The notes under the pieces were generated by a model. It did no database searches and was not told the origin of the DNA. It saw nothing but the letters and a program-made list of their open reading frames with translations. The position numbers were made by a program, and so were the translations under genes. From contig NZ_MVIF01000014.1 in the NCBI RefSeq assembly GCF_002086675.1, positions 1-64,000 on the forward strand: a DNA stretch of 64,000 bases, written 5' to 3'. Position 1 is the stretch's first letter. The number at the start of each line of letters is the position of its first letter. This DNA comes from Mycobacterium persicum. GTDB taxonomy: Bacteria; Actinomycetota; Actinomycetes; Mycobacteriales; Mycobacteriaceae. Positions 16,016-24,964 of this stretch are shown in pieces.

Positions 16016-17799
16016 GCCGCTGCGCTGAGCTGGTTGCCGTGCGATGACCAGCTCACCTGAGTCGGGATGGGGCCGTTCGGCAGCCAGGGCTGCTCGGAGA
16101 CCGCGTCGGCCACCTTCCAGGTGCCGCGCTCGATGACCCCGAGTGCGGCGTCGATCAGCTTGTAGTGCTGAACCCCGCTGCCGAATGCCTCCGACTCCAC
16201 CCAGGCGATGACGCACTTGCCCGGCTCGAATTCGGCTTGACGCTGTACGGCCCGGATCAAGTCTTCATTGTGCAGGTGACCGTCGCCGAAGTTGAACCCG
16301 GTTAAGGAGTTGCACAAGAACTCGCCTTCCCGGACGGTGCGCGCGTCGACGTCCGGCAGGTGCTTCAACAGCAGCGAGAACAGGCCGCGGCCCTGACTGT
16401 GCATGGCGCGCCACGCGATCGTCTTCTGCGCGGTGACTTCCGCCCACTGCGGTTCGTAGCCGAACGCGACGAACTGGTCGACCTGGTTGCGCGCCGACCG
16501 GGTGATCCGGTCCAGCTTCGCCTCGGTGCCCGGCGCGAACGCCCACACCGCAGCGGCCCAGTTGCCGGCATACTGCCGCAGCGACGGCAGGAAGGAGACC
16601 TTGTCCGGCCGCAGGTTTCCCAGCACCGGGAAGAACAGCAGACCCGCGACCAGCACGACCGCGAGCCATGGCGATGACATGTCGGTGACGTAATAGCTGT
16701 TCCAGGCCGGGAATCCCAGGAACAAAAACACTGTCGCGTAAGCGAATACGACGTTCCACTCCAGCGGAACGGCCAGCGGGAAGGTCGAGATGATGAACAC
16801 GTGGAACCCCACCATGAACAGCGCCGCGACCAGGGTCAGCCACTTGTTCGTGGAGAAGAACAGGACCAGTGGGGCGACGATCTCGACGAAGGTGCCGTTG
16901 ACGTGCGCCATGAAATGAGCCACCCGCGACGGCAGCAGATCGCGAGGGAAGTCACGGTAGTGCGCCCGCTTGAGCCGCTTGAACGGGATGAAGGGGCTGT
17001 TGCTGACCATCGGCGGAATGACGTTGGAGAAGTGCTTGCCAAACTTCGAGAAGCCGGCGCCCACCCAGACCACCACGATCAGCATCTTCAGCGCGATGAT
17101 CATGTCGGTGAAACTCGAGAACGGAAAAACACTGAAGAAGACCAGCGCCGGGAAGTACTGCTCACCGCGGGCCGCCAGGAAGATGGTCTTGTCCCGCAGA
17201 CCGATCAGCACCAGCAGCACGATCGGCCCGGCCAGCAGCCCAGGGCTGACCAGCCCGGAAGTATTGTGCGGCACAGTCTTTGAGAGCGAGTCGCTGTGCA
17301 CGCCCGGTGATAGCAATGCGATGGCCAAGCTGACCAACAGTGCCAGGTAGAGCCCGACGTCGAACCAGGTGCGTCGGTCACCGGTGGTGAACGGCACCCA
17401 CTTCCACGGCCGCAGCCGGATGGTGCCCGGTCGGGCCCAGAACAGGATGCCGCCGGTCATCGGCTTGATCTTGCCGGCCAGCGGACCCCACGAGCCGGCC
17501 ACACCAATGGCCTCCAGCAGCACGGTCCACAGGATGACCTTCTGGTAGACGATGGGCTGGTTCCACCATTCGGTGACGTGCCAGAAGGCCGGCAGTCCCG
17601 ACGTCGCCGTGGCCACCGTGATGCCACCGATCGCGAAGAACACCACCAGCTTCGCAACGTAGATAAGGTGCACCATCCGCGGTGCGCCGAAACCGTTTTC
17701 GGCCCAATCGGCGGCGAGGATCCGCATTCGCTCCATCAACGGTTTGCGCAGGAACGCATCCGGATCGAGTGCGGGGAGAGCCGGTCTTGTGAATCCCAT
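16012..17799 (-). CDS. DUF3556 multi-pass membrane protein
   Basis: This 595-residue protein has a cytosolic N-terminus of ~60 residues, then about ten hydrophobic segments (from residue ~60 to ~420). A soluble C-terminal region of ~170 residues follows, containing GYEPQWAEVTAQKTI and CNSLTGFNFGDGHLHNED. It matches the actinobacterial DUF3556 family, whose membrane part resembles HTTM/vitamin K carboxylase-like proteins. No function is established. ATG 17799 is preceded by a good AAGGAG site. It overlaps the following FAD oxidoreductase by four bases, suggesting a membrane partner (electron or substrate delivery). It is divergent from a PucR-type regulator, the likely controller. Confidence 0.75.
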   Translation of the reverse strand: MGFTRPALPALDPDAFLRKPLMERMRILAADWAENGFGAPRMVHLIYVAKLVVFFAIGGITVATATSGLPAFWHVTEWWNQPIVYQKVILWTVLLEAIGVAGSWGPLAGKIKPMTGGILFWARPGTIRLRPWKWVPFTTGDRRTWFDVGLYLALLVSLAIALLSPGVHSDSLSKTVPHNTSGLVSPGLLAGPIVLLVLIGLRDKTIFLAARGEQYFPALVFFSVFPFSSFTDMIIALKMLIVVVWVGAGFSKFGKHFSNVIPPMVSNSPFIPFKRLKRAHYRDFPRDLLPSRVAHFMAHVNGTFVEIVAPLVLFFSTNKWLTLVAALFMVGFHVFIISTFPLAVPLEWNVVFAYATVFLFLGFPAWNSYYVTDMSSPWLAVVLVAGLLFFPVLGNLRPDKVSFLPSLRQYAGNWAAAVWAFAPGTEAKLDRITRSARNQVDQFVAFGYEPQWAEVTAQKTIAWRAMHSQGRGLFSLLLKHLPDVDARTVREGEFLCNSLTGFNFGDGHLHNEDLIRAVQRQAEFEPGKCVIAWVESEAFGSGVQHYKLIDAALGVIERGTWKVADAVSEQPWLPNGPIPTQVSWSSHGNQLSAAA

Positions 17800-17934
17800 T
17801 GTGTTCGCTCCTTGGGTTGCGATGAATTTCGACAACGTTAGGAATCGCCTTGAGACCTGACACCGTCGCGAATCGACAAAACCGGGTACCGGCCTTATCG
17901 CCAGAAAACAACTGCGGCGGCTAACGTCAACCAG

Positions 17935-19215
17935 GTGGAGGAGATGGGTCCCGGCAGCGACGTCGAGGTGAGCCGCTACGTGGCCGAGGTCGCCGGCCGA
18001 CTGCAGCGTCGGTTGGCCGACGTGACGTCGGAGATCCATGGTGCCCTCGAGGGGCAGATCCCGGATCTGCGCCGCGACGCGCGGATCATGGAGCTGCTCG
18101 GGGCCAGCATCGAGGGCAACGTGGACACGATGCTGCACGCGTTGCAGTACGACATCGCGGTCGAGCGGGTCGAGGCGCCCACCGCGGCGCTGGAATACGC
18201 TCGCCGGCTGGCGCAACACGGGGTGCCCGTCCACGCGTTGGTACGCGCCTATCGGTTAGGTCAGCGCAGGATGAACGAGCTGATTTTCGCCGAAATTCGC
18301 GCCACCGAGATCCCGGACTCGATGCGGGTTGCGGTGATCGAGGCGATGAACGCCGCGATCTTCGCATACATCGACTGGATGTCGCAGCAAGTCGTCGCGG
18401 TTTACGAAGACGAGCGCGAACGATGGCTGGAAAACCAGAACGCCCTGCGGGGCGTGCGGGTGCGCGAACTGCTGGGCGCGACCAAGAGCTTCGATGTCGA
18501 CGCGGCAACCGCCGCGATTCGCTATCCGTTGCGGTGGCACCACGTCGGGCTGATTATGTGGTCCGGGGACCAAGGTTTCGATGTCGATGAACTTCCCCGG
18601 CTGCAACGGTTTCTTCGCGGGCTGGGTGAGTCCGTCGGCGCGGACGCCAGCCCCCTCTTCGTGGCCGCCGACCGTAGTTGCGGATGGGCCTGGCTGCCTT
18701 TTCGGGCCGCCGTCGCGGATGCGGTTTCGCAGGTCAGGCAGTTCGCGCTGTCTTGGCCGAATTCACCAAATGTGGCCATAGGAAACATGTCCGGCGGCGT
18801 CGAGGGCTTCCGCCGCACCCACCGGGAAGCGAGCGAGGCCCACGGCGTCGCGATCGCCGGCGATCGCCGCGCGGCGACGGTGGTAGCTGCCGGCGACCCG
18901 GGGCTGTCCGTCGTGGCGCGTCTCGGTGGCGATGTGGCTGGCACCCGCGACTGGGTAGCCCGGGTGCTCAAAGACCTGGCGAGGGACGACGAGAACGACG
19001 AGCGCCTGCGGGAGACGCTGCGGGTGTTCCTGGGTTGCGGCGCCAGCTACAAGGCCGCCGCCGCGGAACTCAACATGCACTTCAACACGGTGAAGTATCG
19101 AGTCGGCCGCGCCATTGCCCGGCGGGGCCGGGACATCGGCAGCGACCGGCTCGACGTAGAACTCGCATTGCTCGCCTGTCACTGGTATGGCGCCGCGGTG
19201 GTGCAGCCGAAATAG
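17935..19215 (+). CDS. PucR/CdaR-type transcriptional regulator
   Basis: This 426-residue regulator has an N-terminal all-helical RsbRD-like sensor region (about residues 20-160), a central degenerate GGDEF-like segment and a C-terminal PucR helix-turn-helix (about 365-395: SYKAAAAELNMHFNTVKYRV). Proteins of this family usually activate a neighbouring catabolic operon in response to its substrate. It is divergently transcribed from the DUF3556/FAD-oxidoreductase operon across 135 bases, the usual arrangement for local control. Start at GTG 17935; ATG 17944 is an alternative. No ligand can be deduced. It is paralogous to the second regulator at 19518. Confidence 0.85.
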   Translation: MEEMGPGSDVEVSRYVAEVAGRLQRRLADVTSEIHGALEGQIPDLRRDARIMELLGASIEGNVDTMLHALQYDIAVERVEAPTAALEYARRLAQHGVPVHALVRAYRLGQRRMNELIFAEIRATEIPDSMRVAVIEAMNAAIFAYIDWMSQQVVAVYEDERERWLENQNALRGVRVRELLGATKSFDVDAATAAIRYPLRWHHVGLIMWSGDQGFDVDELPRLQRFLRGLGESVGADASPLFVAADRSCGWAWLPFRAAVADAVSQVRQFALSWPNSPNVAIGNMSGGVEGFRRTHREASEAHGVAIAGDRRAATVVAAGDPGLSVVARLGGDVAGTRDWVARVLKDLARDDENDERLRETLRVFLGCGASYKAAAAELNMHFNTVKYRVGRAIARRGRDIGSDRLDVELALLACHWYGAAVVQPK

Positions 19216-19228
19216 CCCAGCCGCGGGC

Positions 19229-19336
19229 TTACTCGGCGGCCGGGCTCGTGAAGGCGTGCACAGCGGTGATGATTGCCGGGAGGAGCAGCGGGAACAGGAT
19301 GAGAACAAGCATTCCGGCGATGGTTAAGTACTGCAT
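19229..19336 (-). CDS. Putative small single-pass membrane protein (35 residues)
   Basis: In the 302-base gap between two convergent regulator genes, the minus strand encodes a 35-residue peptide. It starts at ATG 19336 (MQYLTIAGMLVLILFP) and ends with a short polar tail (FTSPAAE) before TAA. Residues 3-26 form one clean hydrophobic helix of leucine, isoleucine and valine broken by prolines. This composition is unlikely for random GC-rich sequence, which tends to give Ala/Arg/Gly. A weak AGAAAG lies upstream, rather far from the ATG. Function unknown; possibly a small membrane regulator. The rest of the gap shows no gene. Confidence 0.45.
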   Translation of the reverse strand: MQYLTIAGMLVLILFPLLLPAIITAVHAFTSPAAE

Positions 19337-19517
19337 GATCGGATCACATTTCTTTCTGTAGTGAAGGTGAACGACGTTGTGTCACTGCGCAACTGGGATC
19401 AGCGAGCGCTGACCCGAAAACATACTGACTGCGCCCGGGCGGATGAATGTCGTCAACCGACGAAGTTGCCAGCCGGTTTTGTCTTCCGGCAACAAGGCCA
19501 GTGCGGAGGGTGCGCTG

Positions 19518-20741
19518 TCAGGGCAGTCGTCGCTGGACCTCGAGGGCCAGACACAACTCGGCGAGATCCGTTGGGCGCGAAAGTAACCGGTCGGTCAGCT
19601 CCTCGATGCGGCGCAGCCGGTGCCGCACGGTGTTGGGATGGCAGAAGATCGTCGCGGCGGCCTGGTTGGCAGAGCCGCCCGCGTGTAGCCAAGCCTGCAA
19701 AGTGTCGAGCAGCACCGAGCGCTCCTCGGCCGGCAGTGCATCCAGCCGGCCGAGCACCGACGACCTGACCTTCGACATGACTTCCGGGGCGCTGACCGCC
19801 GCGACCGCGAGCGGGGCGTCGTCGAAGACGGCAACGAGCGAGTCGCCCGACGGCTTTCCGGTGACCGCCAGCCGGGCGCAGCGCAACGCGTCGCTGGTTT
19901 CGGCGAGTTCGTGATACGGCTGGCTGATCCCGACGCGCGCGGTGGCGGACTGCCGCAGCACCTCGACAAGTACACCGAGGGTCTCGACCGAATCCCGGCC
20001 CCGCAGATGGACGATGCCGACCTGTAATTCCGGCAACAGCCGCCACGCCGAGCGGATGTCGCGGGCCGAGAGCTTGTTTTCGATGGCGGGCAACCCCAAC
20101 TTGCCGATCGCCGGCAGCTCCGCCGCCACGACCACGTACGGCCCCGAAGTGGGCAACCGCAGCAGGTCGGCCGCCTCCCAGAGGCTATGACCGTCGGTGA
20201 TCCGCCGCGACAGCAGCGCTTCAACCAGCGCCGAGCGCTCTTCCTCCAGCTCGAGGATCTGGGTGGTCAGCTGTTGGCGGTAAGCGCTGGCCATCGCTTG
20301 CGTGAAGGTGTCCTGCGCGAGGAACACCCGCGCGGTGGCATCCAGGATCGACTCGGTTGGCATGCCCGCGGCTCGCCCGGCGGCCAGGGTCTGCTCCCAC
20401 ATGAATCGGAAACCGATTCGATAGGCGGTCATCACCGCAGGCAGCGGCACCCCGGCCAGAGCGCGGATGGTGCCGGTGCGCTCCGCGGGTGAGACGTCCG
20501 CATCGGCGTCGCCGGCGAGTGAGTCGAAGATGAACGTGAGGTTGGCCACGCAGCTTTGGCGTACTTCGTCCTTGCTGACCACGGTGCCGTCACGATATGC
20601 GTCGATCTCGCGGCACAGCAGATCCGCCATCGCCTCGCCCAGCTGCGGCGCGCGCGTCAGCATGAGCTTGCCGAGTTCGATGATGTGCGGATCGGGTGTG
20701 GCGCCATGTCTGACGCCGGCTGGATGTGTCGCCGCGCTCAT
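19518..20741 (-). CDS. PucR/CdaR-type transcriptional regulator, divergent from the PHA operon
   Basis: This 407-residue regulator has the same plan as the one at 17935. The N-terminal helical sensor region spans about residues 20-160 and the middle GGDEF-like part is degenerate. The C-terminal PucR-type helix-turn-helix contains ANQAAATIFCHPNTVRHRL (about 360-380). The coding start is ATG 20741 (MSAATHPAGVRHG); the frame runs open a little further. It is divergent from the acyl-CoA ligase-PhaC-PhaZ operon across 143 bases and so is the best candidate for its regulator. Its effector might be a fatty acid or acyl-CoA; that is inference from position only. Confidence 0.85.
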   Translation of the reverse strand: MSAATHPAGVRHGATPDPHIIELGKLMLTRAPQLGEAMADLLCREIDAYRDGTVVSKDEVRQSCVANLTFIFDSLAGDADADVSPAERTGTIRALAGVPLPAVMTAYRIGFRFMWEQTLAAGRAAGMPTESILDATARVFLAQDTFTQAMASAYRQQLTTQILELEEERSALVEALLSRRITDGHSLWEAADLLRLPTSGPYVVVAAELPAIGKLGLPAIENKLSARDIRSAWRLLPELQVGIVHLRGRDSVETLGVLVEVLRQSATARVGISQPYHELAETSDALRCARLAVTGKPSGDSLVAVFDDAPLAVAAVSAPEVMSKVRSSVLGRLDALPAEERSVLLDTLQAWLHAGGSANQAAATIFCHPNTVRHRLRRIEELTDRLLSRPTDLAELCLALEVQRRLP

Positions 20742-20884
20742 CCTGTGAACTTTATGCCCCAACCGGTTGCGGATGTGCGCCGTCACAGCGAACTGCCCCG
20801 ACTGTTGTGCGAGCGGACATTGTGACCCGAAGTCCCCGGAGTGACCATGGAAACAACCACCCTAAGCACCTTCGGAGGCACCTG

Positions 20885-22396
20885 ATGGTAACGCTGAGCG
20901 CCAACCTCGTCGCATCGAAAGATCGCCACCCCCAACGTATTGCGTTGCGATGTGACGATCTGCAGGTCACCTTCGGCGAACTCGACGCCGCCGCGGCCCG
21001 GGTGGCGACACTGCTGGAGCGGGCCGGTGTCGAGCCGGGTGATCGGGTGGGCGTGATGTTGCCCAATACCCCGGCATTCGCCATCGCGTTCTACGGGATC
21101 ATGTACCGCGGTGCCGTCGCGGTCCCGATGAACCCGTTGTTGAAAGCCCGCGAGGTGTCGTTTTACCTGTCCAACAGCGGCGCCAAAGCGCTGTTCGCGA
21201 CACCTGCCTTCGCCGACGAGGCCAGCGCCGGCGCCGTCGAGGCCGGCGCGCAATGCTGGCTCGTCGACGACCCCGGGCTGGCCGCGCTGATCGCAGACCT
21301 ACCCGCCCAGGACAACCCCGTGCATCGTGACGACGACGACGTCGCGATCATCCTGCACACCTCCGGAACAACGGGAAAACCCAAGGGGGCCACGCTCACT
21401 CACGCAAACCTGAGCCGCAACGCCGAGGTCAGCGTTCGCACCCTGATCGAGACCGGGCCGGACGACGTGGTGATGGGATGCCTGCCGCTGTTCCACGTCT
21501 TCGGTCTCACCTGCGGCCTCAACTCGGCCGTCGTCGCGGGTGCCACGCTGACGCTCATTCCGCGGTTCGACCCCCGCAAGGCGCTCGAGGTGATCGAGCG
21601 GGACGCGGGCACCGTCTTCCAGGGGGTGCCGACGATGTACTCGGCATTGCTCAGCGTGGCCGACACGGTCAAACCGGAGGCGACGCAGACCCTGCGGGTC
21701 CGCGTGTCCGGTGGCGCGGCGTTGCCCGTCCAAGTTCTCGCGGATTTCGAAAAGGTATTCGGCTCAGCCGTTCTCGAGGGTTACGGACTCTCCGAGAGTT
21801 CTCCGGTGGCCGCGTTCAATCATCCGCACCGGCCGCGCAAGGCCGGGTCGATCGGCACGCCGATCGAAGGTGTGCAGATGCGGGTCGTCGACCCCGGTGG
21901 AGCCGAGGTCCCGGCCGGTGAAACCGGTGAGATCCAGATCCGCGGCCACAACGTGATGCAGGGCTACTGGAACCTGCCCGAGGCGACCAAGGCCGCGATC
22001 ACGCCCGACGGGTGGCTGGCCACCGGGGACGTCGGACGCGTCGACGACGACGGCTATTTCTACATCGTCGACCGCACCAAAGACCTCATCATCCGCGGCG
22101 GCTACAACGTCTATCCCCGCGAGATCGAGGAAGTGCTCTACGAGCATCCGGCGGTGGCCGAGGCCGCCGTCATCGGCATCCCGCACGACTCCCTCGGTGA
22201 GGAGGTCGGCGCCGCGGTCGCGCTGAAGAAGGGTGTGGAGGTCAGTCCCGACGAGCTGCGTGACTACGTCAAGGACCGGATCGCCGCTTACAAGTACCCG
22301 CGCCGGGTCTGGCTCATTGATGCGCTGCCCAAAGGACCCACCGGCAAGGTCCTCAAACGCGAAATCATCGTTCCGACAAGTGAAAGCGCACGATAA
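20885..22396 (+). CDS. Long-chain acyl-CoA ligase (FadD-type), first gene of a PHA operon
   Basis: This 503-residue ANL-superfamily enzyme activates a carboxylic acid to its acyl-CoA via an acyl-adenylate. Motifs are complete: the P-loop-like IILHTSGTTGKPKG (about residues 155-168), GYGLSESSP (about 300), the hinge region GWLATGDVGRVDDDGYFYIV, DLIIRGGYNVYPREIEE, and the C-terminal catalytic Lys in GPTGKVLKREI. ATG 20885 follows a GGAGG site. The stop is two bases before the PhaC-like start, so the genes are translationally linked. The likely job is to feed fatty or hydroxy-fatty acids as CoA esters into the polymer, or to reactivate monomers released by PhaZ. Chain length is not predictable. 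Confidence 0.88.
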   Translation: MVTLSANLVASKDRHPQRIALRCDDLQVTFGELDAAAARVATLLERAGVEPGDRVGVMLPNTPAFAIAFYGIMYRGAVAVPMNPLLKAREVSFYLSNSGAKALFATPAFADEASAGAVEAGAQCWLVDDPGLAALIADLPAQDNPVHRDDDDVAIILHTSGTTGKPKGATLTHANLSRNAEVSVRTLIETGPDDVVMGCLPLFHVFGLTCGLNSAVVAGATLTLIPRFDPRKALEVIERDAGTVFQGVPTMYSALLSVADTVKPEATQTLRVRVSGGAALPVQVLADFEKVFGSAVLEGYGLSESSPVAAFNHPHRPRKAGSIGTPIEGVQMRVVDPGGAEVPAGETGEIQIRGHNVMQGYWNLPEATKAAITPDGWLATGDVGRVDDDGYFYIVDRTKDLIIRGGYNVYPREIEEVLYEHPAVAEAAVIGIPHDSLGEEVGAAVALKKGVEVSPDELRDYVKDRIAAYKYPRRVWLIDALPKGPTGKVLKREIIVPTSESAR

Positions 22397-22398
22397 CC

Positions 22399-24099
22399 AT
22401 GGCCGAGTCTCCGAAACCAACCACTGCGCCCGACGAGTTGGCCGCACCGCTGGACCTGTTGCTCACCAGCGCCACCCGGCCGTTTGCCAGCCGGATGACG
22501 CCCGACGCCACCTGGGCCCGGCTCGGCGCCAATCTCGCCCAGCGCCCCGGCGCCGTGACCGGCCGCGCCGCCACGCTTACCCGTGAGCTTGGCGCTATCG
22601 CGGCGGGGAAGTCGCACCGTGCCCCGGCGCGGGCCGACAAGCGCTTCAATGACGTTGCCTGGCAACAGAATCCGCTGCTGCACCGGGTCATGCAGGCCTA
22701 TCTGGCCGGTGCCGAGACTGCAGAAGGGTTGCTTGCCGACGCCGAGCTGGATTGGCGCGACCAGGAGAAGATGCAGTTTGTCGTCGACAATCTGGTGGAG
22801 GGCCTGGCGCCCAGCAACAACCCGCTGATCAGTCCGCTCGGTTGGAAAGCGCTGATCGACACCGGTGGCCTGAGTGCCCTGCGAGGTGTGAAAGCCTTTG
22901 TCCGCGACATGCTTTCAAAGCCGCGGGTACCATCGATGGTCGAGCCCGACGCCTTTGTGCTGGGCGAGAGCGTCGCCATCACCAAAGGGGCGGTGGTGCT
23001 GCAAACCTCGATGTTCGAACTGATCCAGTACACCCCGCAAACGGCCAAGGTACGGACGATTCCGTTGCTCATGGTGCCGCCGGTGATCAACAAGTTCTAC
23101 ATCATGGACATCGCACCGGGACGCAGCATGATCGAGTACTTCCTGCAGCAGGGCCAGCAGGTCTTCGCGATTTCGTGGCGTAATCCCCAGGCGCGCCATC
23201 GAGATTGGGGTTTCGACGCCTACGGTGGGGCGATCGTGGAGGCGATGGACGCGGTCCAGAATGTCGCCGGGACCGACAGCGTGCACCTGCTGGCAAGCTG
23301 CTCGGGTGGCATCATCGCGGCGATGACGGCAGCCCACCTCGCCCATATCGGTGAGGGCGATCGGGTGGCTGGGCTTACCTTGGCAGTCACCGTGCTGGAT
23401 GAGACCCGTGCCGGTCTTGCCGTCGCGGCCATGAGCGATCGCGCCGCGCAAACCGCCATTCGGGTTTCGGCCAGGAAGGGCTACCTGGACGGGCGCGACA
23501 TGGCCGAGATGTTCGCCTGGCTACGACCCACCGACCTGGTGTGGCGGTACTGGGTGAACAACTACGTGCAGGGCCGCAAGCCGGCGGCTTTCGACGTGTT
23601 GTTCTGGAACGCCGACACCACCCGGATGGCCGCGGCACTGCACCGCGACATGGTGCTCATGGGGCTGCGGAACGCGCTGGTGACCCCCGGCGAAGTCACC
23701 ATGTTGGGCAGCCCGGTCGACCTGGGCAACGTCACCTCCGACGCATATGTGATCGGCGGCGTCGCCGACCACATCTCCCCGTGGCAGGCGACCTATCGCA
23801 GCGCGCGGCTGCTGGGCAGCAAGGACAATCGTTATGTCTTGTCGACCAGCGGTCACATCGCCGCTCTGGTCAACCCGCCCGGCAACCCGAAGGCGTCGTT
23901 CCGGACGAGTCCGGTCGACGCCGAGGATCCTCAACAGTGGCTTGACGCTGCTCAGCAGTTCGCGGGCTCGTGGTGGCCCGACTACGTGAGCTGGCTCGCC
24001 GAGCGCAGCGGTCCGGAGATCGACGCGCCGACGGCGCTTGGCGGCCCGGGTCTGCCACCGCTCGGCCCGGCACCGGGTACCTATGTGAGGGAGAAATGA
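22399..24099 (+). CDS. phaC: Class II-like polyhydroxyalkanoate synthase
   Basis: This 566-residue PHA synthase polymerises (R)-3-hydroxyacyl-CoA. The alpha/beta-hydrolase catalytic triad can be placed as Cys301 in LLASCSGGIIAA, Asp457 in GGVADHISPWQ, and His486 in TSGHIAALVNPPGNPKA. Spacing and flanks closely follow Pseudomonas PhaC1, the medium-chain class, including the downstream NPPGNPKA block. One deviation: the lipase-like box reads A-S-C-S-G-G where G-x-C-x-G is usual. The N-terminal ~100 residues are the variable synthase region. Located between an acyl-CoA ligase (2-base gap) and a PhaZ-like depolymerase (3-base gap). Function well supported; whether polymer is actually made is untested. 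Confidence 0.87.
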   Translation: MAESPKPTTAPDELAAPLDLLLTSATRPFASRMTPDATWARLGANLAQRPGAVTGRAATLTRELGAIAAGKSHRAPARADKRFNDVAWQQNPLLHRVMQAYLAGAETAEGLLADAELDWRDQEKMQFVVDNLVEGLAPSNNPLISPLGWKALIDTGGLSALRGVKAFVRDMLSKPRVPSMVEPDAFVLGESVAITKGAVVLQTSMFELIQYTPQTAKVRTIPLLMVPPVINKFYIMDIAPGRSMIEYFLQQGQQVFAISWRNPQARHRDWGFDAYGGAIVEAMDAVQNVAGTDSVHLLASCSGGIIAAMTAAHLAHIGEGDRVAGLTLAVTVLDETRAGLAVAAMSDRAAQTAIRVSARKGYLDGRDMAEMFAWLRPTDLVWRYWVNNYVQGRKPAAFDVLFWNADTTRMAAALHRDMVLMGLRNALVTPGEVTMLGSPVDLGNVTSDAYVIGGVADHISPWQATYRSARLLGSKDNRYVLSTSGHIAALVNPPGNPKASFRTSPVDAEDPQQWLDAAQQFAGSWWPDYVSWLAERSGPEIDAPTALGGPGLPPLGPAPGTYVREK

Positions 24100-24102
24100 G
24101 CG

Positions 24103-24915
24103 ATGCCCGGTAGCCACCGCACGAGCGCACACGGCGAAGAGCGCCATGTCTTCGCCGGCGGACAGCGGATCCGAGTCAACGTACGCCAAGGAACCGGCGT
24201 GCCGTTGGTGCTGTGCAACGGCATCGGGGCGAGCCTGGAAGTGCTCGATCCGCTGGTGCAGGAACTGGACTCCACGGTCATCAGATTCGATGTTCCCGGA
24301 ACCGGCGGATCACCCACATCCGTTCTGCCCTATGGGTTTCCCTATCTCGCCTGGGTGTTGGGCAGGATCCTGCGCAAGCTCGATCTCGGGGTGGTGGATG
24401 TGCTCGGCCTGTCCTGGGGAGGCGCCTTGGCGCAGCAGTTCGCCTTCCAGAATCCGCGCCGATGCCGTCGCCTGGTATTGGTCGCCACGGGCACAGGGGT
24501 GGTCATGGTTCCCGGCCACCCCCGGGTTCTAACGAAAATGCTTACCCCGCGCCGCTTTTCGAATCCCAACTATGCGGCATCCATCGCCGCTGAACTCTAC
24601 GGTGGTACCGTCCGTGCCCACGGCGACGACGTGGCGCAACTGTTCGTGCGGCAATTGCGTGCCGGATCCAAGGTCGGCTACCTTCACCAGCTGCTCGCCG
24701 GTTCGGTGTGGACGAGCCTGTTCGCGCTACCGGCGGTGCGCCAGGAGACGTTGATCGTGGCGGGCACCGATGATCCGATCATTCCGGTTGCCAACGCTCA
24801 CATCATGAACACCTTGCTACCGCACTCGCGGCTGCACCTGCATTCCGGGGGCCACATCGACCTCGTGCACAACGCGGTCGAGCTCGCTCCCGTCATCGAA
24901 CAGTTCCTGGGCTGA
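24103..24915 (+). CDS. phaZ: Intracellular medium-chain-length PHA depolymerase-like alpha/beta hydrolase
   Basis: This 270-residue alpha/beta hydrolase has a nucleophile elbow GLSWGG with Ser104, acid Asp223 or Asp224 (AGTDDPIIP), and His251 (SGGHIDLV). Several blocks match Pseudomonas PhaZ as I recall it: 'NGIGASLE', 'FDVPGTGGSPTS', 'SWGGALAQQFA' and 'VMVPGHP', and the triad positions nearly coincide. PhaZ mobilises stored polymer to free hydroxy acids. The order ligase-synthase-depolymerase resembles Pseudomonas pha clusters. It starts three bases after the phaC stop. Related hydrolases of other function exist, but the motif set and context favour depolymerase. Confidence 0.83.
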   Translation: MPGSHRTSAHGEERHVFAGGQRIRVNVRQGTGVPLVLCNGIGASLEVLDPLVQELDSTVIRFDVPGTGGSPTSVLPYGFPYLAWVLGRILRKLDLGVVDVLGLSWGGALAQQFAFQNPRRCRRLVLVATGTGVVMVPGHPRVLTKMLTPRRFSNPNYAASIAAELYGGTVRAHGDDVAQLFVRQLRAGSKVGYLHQLLAGSVWTSLFALPAVRQETLIVAGTDDPIIPVANAHIMNTLLPHSRLHLHSGGHIDLVHNAVELAPVIEQFLG

Positions 24916-24964
24916 GCCCAGGCACAGGCCGCGATGCCCGGTGTTGCCGGTTCGGCCAGCGGGA

